This document shows, in pieces, positions 6,540 to 12,797 of a DNA stretch of 12,797 nt; the stretch's first letter is position 1, and the number at the start of each line of letters is the position of its first letter. Below the pieces are notes generated by a model. It searched no databases. It saw only the letters and a list, made by a program, of their open reading frames with translations, and had not been told where the DNA came from. Made by a program: the position numbers and the translations under genes. The DNA lies in NCBI GenBank assembly GCA_024644775.1, contig JAHEHB010000130.1:1-12797 (forward strand). The letters run 5' to 3'. The DNA is from Deltaproteobacteria bacterium. GTDB lineage: Bacteria; Desulfobacterota; Desulfobacteria; Desulfobacterales; SURF-15.

Positions 6540-7388
6540 ATGAAAACGACCGTTGCTTTATTCGGTGCCGCCGGAAAAATGGGAACTCATATTGCCGGTA
6601 AAATAGGCGATGACCCCGAATATGAGATTCTATATGTCGAAGCGGGTGGAGTCGGTGAAGAGAGACTTCGCGAGCGAGGGCTTTCCCCGACAAACAGCCA
6701 TCAAGCAGCACGCATGGGCGATATAGTCATTCTAGGAGTTCCCGATACCCTCATCGGTCCTCTGTGTTCAGACATCGTACCAAACCTAAAAAGCGGTGCA
6801 TTGGTAATCTGCCTTGATCCGGCAGCACCCTGGAGTGGCGTGCTTCCAAAGCGGGACGACATCACCTATTTTGTCACTCATCCGTGCCACCCGCCGGTCA
6901 TTAACGACGAAACCGATCCAGAGGCCCGAAAGGATTGCTTTGGCGGTATTGCAAAACAGAGCATCGTATGTGCCCTGATGCAAGGTCCGGAAGATCATTA
7001 TGCCATCGGAGAAAAACTCTGTCGAAAGATGTTCTCGCCGGTAACAGATGCCCATCGGTTGACAGTGGAACAAATCGCGATATTAGAACCAGCTCTTTCA
7101 GAAACAGTTGTATTGACCTGCGTTGTTGCATGGAAGGAGGCCATGGAAGAGGCCATCAAGCAGGGCGTGCCCCCTGACGCCGCCAAAGATTTTCTCATGG
7201 GACATATTCACGTCAACATCGGCATCATATTCGGTTTCGTAGATCGCCAGGTTTCGGACGGAGCGAAGCTTGCAGCAAAGCGCGGTATGGAGAAGCTTTT
7301 TAAACCGGACTGGAAAAAAGTCTTCCAACCCGAAGATGTTCTTAAAGAGGTTAAAGCGATCGCCCAAGCTGAGTCTTCCAAAAAATAA
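6540..7388 (+). CDS. NAD(P)-dependent 6-phosphogluconate-dehydrogenase-like oxidoreductase (ApnO-like)
   Basis: A 282-residue soluble enzyme. The N-terminus is a Rossmann dinucleotide-binding fold with GAAGKMG (residues 9-15), followed by DIVILGVPDTLIG (61-73). The C-terminal half is all-helical in character and resembles the phosphogluconate dehydrogenase C-terminal domain, with HPCHPP (114-119), QSIVCALMQGPEDHY (140-154), HRLTVEQIAILEPALSET (172-189) and FEP-like VFQPED (261-266). From memory, this pattern recalls D-apionate oxidoisomerase (ApnO), which converts D-apionate to 3-oxo-isoapionate. The exact substrate is not proved, and no other apionate-pathway gene (kinase, decarboxylase) is in the window. 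It is followed after 17 bases by a short-chain dehydrogenase, so the two probably form an operon. Alternative: an uncharacterised hydroxyacid dehydrogenase of the same superfamily. Confidence 0.88.
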   Translation: MKTTVALFGAAGKMGTHIAGKIGDDPEYEILYVEAGGVGEERLRERGLSPTNSHQAARMGDIVILGVPDTLIGPLCSDIVPNLKSGALVICLDPAAPWSGVLPKRDDITYFVTHPCHPPVINDETDPEARKDCFGGIAKQSIVCALMQGPEDHYAIGEKLCRKMFSPVTDAHRLTVEQIAILEPALSETVVLTCVVAWKEAMEEAIKQGVPPDAAKDFLMGHIHVNIGIIFGFVDRQVSDGAKLAAKRGMEKLFKPDWKKVFQPEDVLKEVKAIAQAESSKK

Positions 7389-7405
7389 AATAACGGGAGC
7401 AAACA

Positions 7406-8146
7406 ATGGAGCAAGGATCTTTTCAAGGAAAAACAGCCGTTGTCACGGGAGGAGCCGGAGGTATCGGAACCGGTATATGTCGGTGTTTAGCAGAGGCCGG
7501 CGGACGTGTGGTACTGACCGGCAGTAGAAGTGAAACGGAATTACAGGCGGCAGCAGATGCACTGCCCGGCGATGGACATATGGGAGCAAAGGTATCTGTA
7601 GACGACAGTGCAGGGTTAAAAAAATTAGCAAAAAAAATAGAACACGAATACGGCCGCCTCCATCTGCTCGTGAATAATGCCGGCACAACCCGACAGGTCC
7701 CCCATCACGATTTGGACGGTTTGGATGATGAATTAATCGATCGGATTTTCCGGGTGAACCTACGTGGCCCCTTCGCTTGCGTTCGCGCATTCCGACCCCT
7801 GCTCGGAGCTGGAGAAGATGGTGTCGTGGTCAATATTTCGTCGGAAGCCGGTGCAACGGGTCAAGGAAGCAATGTGGCATATGCGGCTTCGAAGGCGGGA
7901 TTGAATGCGATGACGATTTCGCTTGCCCGTGCACTGGCACCGAAAATTCGCGTGGTCGCTGTTGCACCTGGTTTTGTGGACACGGGATTTGTTTCAAGGG
8001 ACCCTTCGTTCACAGGGCCGGCGTATGCAAAAGCGATCTTAAAGAAACCGCTACTCCCTGAAGACATTGGTAAAGCCGTTCTGGCCGTGACGACAACACT
8101 TGATCAAACAACAGGGTGTGTAATTCCGGTGGATGGCGGCAGGTAA
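7406..8146 (+). CDS. Short-chain dehydrogenase/reductase (SDR) family oxidoreductase
   Basis: A 246-residue classical SDR of normal length. The cofactor motif TGGAGGIG lies at residues 14-21, NNAG at 90-93, and the catalytic tetrad is complete: Asn118, Ser146 (in NISSEAG), Tyr159 and Lys163 (YAASK). The APGFVDT segment (188-193 region) and closing PVDGG are also typical. The enzyme oxidises an alcohol or reduces a ketone with NAD(P); the substrate cannot be read. GGGAG at 7395-7399 precedes the ATG by 6 bases. It follows the ApnO-like gene by 17 bases and likely works on the same or a following intermediate (inference). It converges on the UROD-family gene, with 65 bases between the stops and no clear terminator. 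Confidence 0.95.
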   Translation: MEQGSFQGKTAVVTGGAGGIGTGICRCLAEAGGRVVLTGSRSETELQAAADALPGDGHMGAKVSVDDSAGLKKLAKKIEHEYGRLHLLVNNAGTTRQVPHHDLDGLDDELIDRIFRVNLRGPFACVRAFRPLLGAGEDGVVVNISSEAGATGQGSNVAYAASKAGLNAMTISLARALAPKIRVVAVAPGFVDTGFVSRDPSFTGPAYAKAILKKPLLPEDIGKAVLAVTTTLDQTTGCVIPVDGGR

Positions 8147-8211
8147 TTGTTCGGAATCCGTCAATGTAATACCAGCAAAGAATATATGAAAATATGCAGT
8201 TTCATAATCTG

Positions 8212-9261
8212 TCATTCGATGGAGATTGGGTAACGGCCGTATTTCTCTAAAGCTTTACTCATTTCTACAACATTTTCGGCCTTCGCATAAGAAGGGATAC
8301 TATTCCCGCTTGATAAAATATATCCGCCACCCGGTGCAACATCCTTGATGAGCGTTCTCACTGCCACCTCTATTTCCGAGGGTGTTCCATTTGCCAACAA
8401 ACCCACATCCACGTTTCCAATTAAGCAGACCCGATTTCCATATTCCCTTTTCACCTGATTGATATCCATGGCCACCGGTTCGATAGGATTGATTCCATTT
8501 TGCCCAAGCGATAACCATTCCTCCATCAAAAGAGACATGTCTCCGTCACTATGTGTGAACCACGGCAACGAGATTGAGTCGGCAACGTTCTGCATGGATG
8601 GAAGAAAGTGTTCTGCAAACATTTTGGGTGAAATCATCGGACCTGTTTTAAAGGCTACGTCATCTGCCGTACACACACAATCAAATCCAATTTCTGAAAC
8701 GATCTCCATGGCCCTCAACAGCCATCTTGTATAGCGATCTTGGATTTCTAGAACAAACGCCATGTCTTCGTGAACCATTTCAAAAAATGTTTCCATACCC
8801 ATAGAGAGCATAACAGCTGCTATTCCAAGGCGTGTCACTACCAGCGCGGCGAACTCTCCCTTTTTCTTGGAAAATTCTTTGGCGTCCTGAAAATAAGATC
8901 CATCTCCCAAGTCGGGAAACACCATTTTATCCAGATCTTCGCGGGCTCTAATATACCCTCTCCCACAGAAACGTCGACCATCTTTTCCGACCGGAAAATC
9001 GCAGAAAAGAGGCGGTCGAACTGGAAACAGGATGTTGTCTATTCCAACCTTTCTTGAAAATGCTTTCTGTTGCTCCACATCTCGCTTATAATATCCTACC
9101 GGAACCGTAACCTCAACGGATGGGAGGCCAAGGATTTCATCAACAATTACCTGATCCACCTCTATTTCAACCCAGGGCACCCTATCCGGCTCTTTAAGCG
9201 CCAAGGCCTCCAACACTCGTTCCCTGGGTAAAAGCTTATCTTTTCGATCCAAAACAACCAT
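8212..9261 (-). CDS. Uroporphyrinogen decarboxylase (URO-D) family protein, probable methyltransferase-type
   Basis: A 349-residue soluble TIM-barrel protein of the UROD/MtaA/CmuA superfamily. Visible marks are RERVLEALALKEPDRVPW near the N-terminus (13-30), a DDVAFKTGPMISPKMF stretch (200-215), HSDG at 237-240, GNVDVGLLANGTPSEIE (282-298) and APGGGYILSSGNSIP (309-323). True haem-pathway HemE lacks this layout; such proteins in anaerobes usually act with corrinoid proteins in methyl transfer. The His-x-Cys zinc motif of MtaA-type enzymes appears as HSD, so zinc binding may differ. GGAGGA at 9268-9273 precedes the ATG by 6 bases. It lies 72 bases downstream of the ABC ATPase gene on the same strand and could be co-transcribed. 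No corrinoid protein gene is in view, so the substrate is open. Confidence 0.9.
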   Translation of the reverse strand: MVVLDRKDKLLPRERVLEALALKEPDRVPWVEIEVDQVIVDEILGLPSVEVTVPVGYYKRDVEQQKAFSRKVGIDNILFPVRPPLFCDFPVGKDGRRFCGRGYIRAREDLDKMVFPDLGDGSYFQDAKEFSKKKGEFAALVVTRLGIAAVMLSMGMETFFEMVHEDMAFVLEIQDRYTRWLLRAMEIVSEIGFDCVCTADDVAFKTGPMISPKMFAEHFLPSMQNVADSISLPWFTHSDGDMSLLMEEWLSLGQNGINPIEPVAMDINQVKREYGNRVCLIGNVDVGLLANGTPSEIEVAVRTLIKDVAPGGGYILSSGNSIPSYAKAENVVEMSKALEKYGRYPISIE

Positions 9262-9333
9262 TTTTCTTCCTCCAAACAGACAGTATATGAAATTTTAAAA
9301 ATAGTACCAATTCCTCACCGACAGCGCTGAAAC

Positions 9334-10398
9334 TCAGTGTTGTCGTGCGCTGTCCAGCTCATCGATTCCCCTGAGCTTTATGACGTCTGCGTTGTGGCAG
9401 TTTACAAAATGACCGGGAGATATTTCAAACCAGGACGCCGTCTGAGTGCGACAAATATCCGTGATATGCTCACAGCGGGGATGAAAGTAGCAACCAGAAG
9501 GAGGATGCGCTGGATTGGCCACCTCTCCTTGCAGTACGTTGCGTTGGGCACGCATACGAGGGTTTGGCTCAGGGGCGGCTGAGAGCAAGGCCGCGGTGTA
9601 AGGGTGTTTCGGATTGGTAAAAAGTTCTTCCGTCGGTGCCATTTCGACGATGTGGCCGACATACATGACGGCGACTCGGTCACTAACATGTTTGACGACA
9701 CTAAGGTCATGGGCCACAAAAAGATACGTGAGGTGCAGTTCGGATTGGAGATCTAATAATAGATTGAGAATCTGGGCTTGCACCGAGACATCCAACGCCG
9801 AAACCGGCTCATCAGCGATCACCAAACGCGGATGCAGAACGAAAGCCCGTGCTATACCGATACGCTGCCGTTCGCCACCGCTAAACGCGTGCGGGAAGCG
9901 CCTCATATACTCGGGCCGAAGCCCGACCAACCGCAGGAGTTCGGCGACCCGCTCTTCGCGTTCCCGTCGGTTTTTCATGCCATACACCAACAGGGGTTCA
10001 CCGATTAAATCAAGCAATGTCATGCGTGGATTGAGAGAGGTGAATGGGTCCTGGAAGATCATTTGCATCTCACGGCGCAGTCCCCGCAGATTTTCCTTGT
10101 GTATCGTACTGATATCTACCACGGAATCCGCCTGTGTGCGAAATAGTATCTGTCCTTGGGTCGGTGGGATTGCCTGCAAAATGCAACGCGCGGTTGTTGT
10201 CTTGCCACAGCCGCTTTCGCCCACCAGGCCTAAAGTTTCCCCTTTATTGATATGAAAAGAGACCCCATCGACTGCACGCACAAAGCCCACCGTTCGCCGC
10301 CACAACCCCTTACGGATCGGGAAGAATTTACGCAAATCCTTTACCTGCAATAGCGTCTGTTCATTTCCTGTTATCGATTCGTTCACGTGTGTGTCCAC
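9334..10398 (-). CDS. Oligopeptide/dipeptide-type ABC transporter ATPase, OppF/DppF-like
   Basis: A 354-residue ATPase subunit. Walker A GESGCGKT (60-67), Q-loop Gln116, signature FSGGERQR (172-179), Walker B LVIADEP (192-198) and switch His230 are all present, so it should be active. The C-terminal oligopeptide-transporter extension carries Cys303, Cys309, Cys316 and Cys334 in a SGCYFHPRC context, as is usual for the family. The start is a GTG at 10398, one base after the stop of the preceding OppD-like gene, indicating translational coupling; no separate strong ribosome site is visible. It is the last ABC gene of the operon. Peptide, opine or nickel substrates cannot be told apart from the ATPase. 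Confidence 0.93.
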   Translation of the reverse strand: MDTHVNESITGNEQTLLQVKDLRKFFPIRKGLWRRTVGFVRAVDGVSFHINKGETLGLVGESGCGKTTTARCILQAIPPTQGQILFRTQADSVVDISTIHKENLRGLRREMQMIFQDPFTSLNPRMTLLDLIGEPLLVYGMKNRREREERVAELLRLVGLRPEYMRRFPHAFSGGERQRIGIARAFVLHPRLVIADEPVSALDVSVQAQILNLLLDLQSELHLTYLFVAHDLSVVKHVSDRVAVMYVGHIVEMAPTEELFTNPKHPYTAALLSAAPEPNPRMRAQRNVLQGEVANPAHPPSGCYFHPRCEHITDICRTQTASWFEISPGHFVNCHNADVIKLRGIDELDSARQH

Positions 10399-10399
10399 C

Positions 10400-11422
10400 T
10401 CAATCGTAAAGAAAACAACTCACTTGGTGCTCAGCCCCGATCATCTGGAGGTTGGGTGCTTGCCGGTTGCAGGTTCCGGGCATAAATGCAGGACAGCGGG
10501 GGTGAAAGGGGCACCCTGGGGGGCGATTATACGGATGCGGCACAAACCCCGTAATCGAGGCCAGCCGCTCACGGGATTTCGACCGTATATGCGGTATTGA
10601 GTGCAATAGCGCTTGCATGTATGGGTGCTTGGGAGCGTGAAAAATCTCATCCACGGGGGCTTGTTCGACGACCCTTCCCAAATACATCACCACCACACTA
10701 TCAGCTATCTCGGCGATTACACCCAGATCGTGGGTAATGAGCATGATGGCCATGTGATACTGGTGCTGCAAATCGCGCATCAGTGCGAGGATCTGTGCTT
10801 GCGTGGTTACGTCCAAAGCGGTGGTGGGTTCATCGGCGATCAAGAGACTCGGGTTACATGACAAAGCCATGGCAATCATGACGCGCTGGCGCAGGCCACC
10901 ACTGAGTTGGTGGGGGTATTCGCCCAGGCGTTGTTCCGGCATTGGAATACCCACACGGTGTAGCATCTCGATTGCCACCTCGCTCGCCTGTCGCCGACTT
11001 GCTTTCCGGTGTAGACGTATGGCCTCGATGACTTGGTCACCTATGGTATGGACCGGGCTAAACGACGACATCGGCTCCTGGAAAACGAGAGCAATTTCAC
11101 CTCCTCGAATATTACGCATCTCCTCGCTATTCGCTTTAAGCTGTGTCAGATCAATAAAGGAATTGGCACTCAAAGCACCATCGGCCTTTTGGCGACGGAA
11201 TAGAATTTGGCCCTCGACGATACGACCGGGCCGGTCAATTATGCGCAGGACCGACCTGGCAGTGACACTCTTACCACAGCCACTTTCACCGACGATGCCA
11301 AGGGTGCGCCCGGCATACATGTCAAAGCTGGCACCGTCCACCGCCCGAACCGTCCCTTCGTCCTGCGGAAAGTAAGTTTTCAGGTTCTGCACCGATAGAA
11401 TTAGATCGGGTGACATCGACAT
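10400..11422 (-). CDS. Oligopeptide/dipeptide-type ABC transporter ATPase, OppD/DppD-like
   Basis: A 340-residue ATPase subunit. Walker A GESGCGKS (45-52), Q-loop Gln115, signature LSGGLRQR (173-180), Walker B LLIADEP (193-199) and switch His231 are intact. The C-terminal extension [10 protein letters not shown] with Cys304, Cys310, Cys318 and Cys336 is the usual four-cysteine pattern of the family; an iron-sulfur cluster has been reported in a relative. I chose the ATG at 11422 because AGGAG (11430-11434) lies 7 bases upstream and overlaps the stop of the permease gene. An ATG at 11458 would overlap the permease by 26 bases and add 12 residues with no support. It energises the importer together with the OppF-like protein. 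Confidence 0.93.
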   Translation of the reverse strand: MSMSPDLILSVQNLKTYFPQDEGTVRAVDGASFDMYAGRTLGIVGESGCGKSVTARSVLRIIDRPGRIVEGQILFRRQKADGALSANSFIDLTQLKANSEEMRNIRGGEIALVFQEPMSSFSPVHTIGDQVIEAIRLHRKASRRQASEVAIEMLHRVGIPMPEQRLGEYPHQLSGGLRQRVMIAMALSCNPSLLIADEPTTALDVTTQAQILALMRDLQHQYHMAIMLITHDLGVIAEIADSVVVMYLGRVVEQAPVDEIFHAPKHPYMQALLHSIPHIRSKSRERLASITGFVPHPYNRPPGCPFHPRCPAFMPGTCNRQAPNLQMIGAEHQVSCFLYD

Positions 11423-11429
11423 GGATCGA

Positions 11430-11434
11430 CTCCT
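11430..11434 (-). promoter_or_regulatory. Ribosome binding site fixing the OppD-like start
   Basis: AGGAG on the reverse strand, overlapping the TAG stop of the permease gene and 7 bases before the ATG at 11422. The arrangement couples translation of the two genes. Confidence 0.65.
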
Positions 11435-12590
11435 AACGTCCGTAGGGGTCGGCTGCATCTCTCAGCCCATCGCCGAGGAAGTTGAACGCAAGGACCGCGA
11501 CGATCACCAGTACCGCCGGGAGCATCAACCATGGGGATATGGCTACTGTCTGTACATTCTGAGCTTGCTGGAGCAAGACTCCCCAACTAATGGCGGGTGG
11601 GCGCAGACCTAATCCCAGAAAACTGAGAGAGGTTTCACTAATGATCATCGCCGGCAGCGCCAGAGTGGTAGCGGCTATAATATGACTCAAAAACGACGGC
11701 ACCATATGCACCAGGATGATACGCATCTGGCTGCAACCCACAAGACGCGCCGAGATCACAAAGTCCTCCTCTCGTAAAGCTAAAAATCGCCCCCGTACAA
11801 CGCGCGCAAGCTCCGTCCAGCCGAGCAACGAAATGATGATGGTAATTGCAAAATAAACCTTCAAAATGGACCAATCTCGGGGCAACGCCGCTGCCAGCCC
11901 CATCCACAGTGGAATAGTGGGAATAGAGCGGAGGATCTCTATAAACCGTTGAATGAGCGTATCGACCACCCCGCCATACAACCCCGATATTCCCCCGAGC
12001 AAAACGCCCAGAAACAGACTGAGCGCCACCCCGACCAGCCCGATGGACATGGAGATTCGTGTAGCAAACATTAGGCGCGACCACAAATCCCGCCCTTGGA
12101 AGTCAGTACCCAAAATGAATAAGGTTTCCTCTGCCTTGTAATTTTCGCCCACACCGAGGAAATGGCGATCTGTGGGTAGGAAACCTAAAAAATTATAGGA
12201 AAAACCCCGGGCGAAGAATTTTACCGGAATTTTTTTCGCCGGATCGGTTTTATAGACCATCTTGAACGTTTTCAGATCCCGAGCACCTTTAACGGCGTAT
12301 ACGTAGGGACTAAACCGCCAGCCGTCAAACCAATGGATGCGCTGTGGGGGCATTAAGGATCGTCGGGCTTCGGACAGGTGCGGATCCATCGTTGCCAAAA
12401 AGCCGGCACCGATGACAACCAGATAGAAGGCCATCACCACCGCACCGGCTAACATGGCCAAGCGGTGCTTGCGGAATCTCCACCACATCAACTGCCACTG
12501 AGAGGCCACATAGAGACGTTCCTCATCGGCTACTGTGGCATCGGGTGCCACCGTCTCCTCCATGCCGGGTGTGTCCGTATCTTCTGCCAC
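11433..12590 (-). CDS. Oligopeptide/dipeptide-type ABC transporter permease, OppC/DppC-like, long form
   Basis: A 385-residue inner-membrane permease, longer than the roughly 300 of ordinary OppC/DppC. A cytoplasmic N-terminus of about 40 residues leads to TM1 (about 45-66). A periplasmic insertion of roughly 90 residues (68-158, with MPPQRIHWFDG) precedes LGTDFQGRDLWSR (160-172), where the core permease domain begins. The ATPase-contact loop EEDFVISARLVGCSQMRIIL (274-293) holds the conserved Gly285, and the end FLGDGLRDAADP is the family signature. I start it at GTG 12590 because GGAGG (12598-12602) is 7 bases upstream. An ATG at 12626 would overlap the upstream permease by 34 bases. The long insertion is known in a subfamily of proteobacterial and spirochaete permeases. 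Confidence 0.92.
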   Translation of the reverse strand: MAEDTDTPGMEETVAPDATVADEERLYVASQWQLMWWRFRKHRLAMLAGAVVMAFYLVVIGAGFLATMDPHLSEARRSLMPPQRIHWFDGWRFSPYVYAVKGARDLKTFKMVYKTDPAKKIPVKFFARGFSYNFLGFLPTDRHFLGVGENYKAEETLFILGTDFQGRDLWSRLMFATRISMSIGLVGVALSLFLGVLLGGISGLYGGVVDTLIQRFIEILRSIPTIPLWMGLAAALPRDWSILKVYFAITIIISLLGWTELARVVRGRFLALREEDFVISARLVGCSQMRIILVHMVPSFLSHIIAATTLALPAMIISETSLSFLGLGLRPPAISWGVLLQQAQNVQTVAISPWLMLPAVLVIVAVLAFNFLGDGLRDAADPYGR

Positions 12591-12592
12591 GA

Positions 12593-12797
12593 CTATTCCT
12601 CCAATCGAATACGCGGATCGATCCAAACCAGCATGATATCTGAGATCAGGGTACCGATCACCGTCATTATACCGAGAAGCAGCACAATGGTCCCTGCTAA
12701 AAACATGTCTTGGGCGACAAGGGCTTTTAACAACAGAGGACCGACGGTTGGCAAGCTTAATACGACAGAAACGATGATGCTTCCTGAAACGAGGTAT
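12593..12797 (-). CDS. Oligopeptide/dipeptide-type ABC transporter permease, OppB/DppB-like, C-terminal end (runs off right edge)
   Basis: The last 67 residues of a permease are readable on the reverse strand from the window edge to a TAG at 12593-12595. A hydrophobic stretch (GSIIVSVVLSLPTVGPLLLKAL) is followed by a second membrane segment and ends IDPRIRLEE, the typical OppB/DppB C-terminus. It lies 2 bases upstream of the GTG of the OppC-like gene and carries that gene's ribosome site inside its last codons. The periplasmic binding protein expected for this importer would lie farther right or elsewhere. Confidence 0.92.
   Translation of the reverse strand, partial: YLVSGSIIVSVVLSLPTVGPLLLKALVAQDMFLAGTIVLLLGIMTVIGTLISDIMLVWIDPRIRLEE
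12598..12602 (-). promoter_or_regulatory. Ribosome binding site fixing the OppC-like GTG start
   Basis: GGAGG within the last codons of the OppB-like gene, 7 bases before GTG at 12590. It sits inside any longer version beginning at 12626 and so argues for the shorter protein. Confidence 0.65.

Noticed and set aside
8185..8206. TATGAAA/TTTCATA stem after the SDR gene as a terminator
   Set aside because: Seven almost all-AT pairs with an 8-base loop and no following T-run; stability is too low to claim termination.

Overview
This looks like a piece of a Gram-negative bacterial chromosome of intermediate base composition. The best guess is an anaerobic Desulfobacterota-type heterotroph. That guess rests on the gene mix (tripartite tricarboxylate transporter, uroporphyrinogen-decarboxylase-family protein, orphan oxidoreductases, peptide/opine-type ABC importer, flagellar-type stator pair) and not on any marker gene. 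I see no rRNA, tRNA, transposase, phage or CRISPR sequence. By eye, the stator region is AT-rich (sampled lines about 38-45% GC) and the ABC transporter operon at the right is GC-rich (sampled lines about 60%).

Left part (1-3487, minus strand): a tripartite tricarboxylate transporter operon transcribed right to left as tctC (periplasmic binding protein), tctB (small membrane subunit), tctA (large permease), followed by the start of a D-2-hydroxyacid dehydrogenase that runs off the left edge. tctC is split by a one-base frameshift in a run of six G. Everything around the break matches one intact 320-residue protein.

Middle part (3736-6130): a plus-strand lipoprotein with an HEQIH metalloprotease-type motif converges on a minus-strand stator pair. 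The stator genes run motB then motA, the reverse of the usual order. The gap upstream of the lipoprotein holds three direct repeats at exact 16-bp spacing.

Right-middle part (6131-8146): a 409-bp gene-free region with a TetR-operator-like palindrome and a large nested inverted repeat (6366-6493) that can fold best as plus-strand RNA. It leads into two plus-strand oxidoreductases, a 6-phosphogluconate-dehydrogenase-like enzyme resembling D-apionate oxidoisomerase (ApnO) and a short-chain dehydrogenase.

Right part (8212-12797, minus strand): an oppB-oppC-oppD-oppF type ABC importer operon (oppB is cut by the right edge) with tight translational coupling, followed by a UROD-family protein. Together the window reads as a carboxylate/sugar-acid/peptide uptake and catabolism neighbourhood (two importers, three dehydrogenases, one UROD-type protein), interrupted by an AT-richer motility/envelope pair. 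The joint metabolic role is inference. No single gene here is outside known families.
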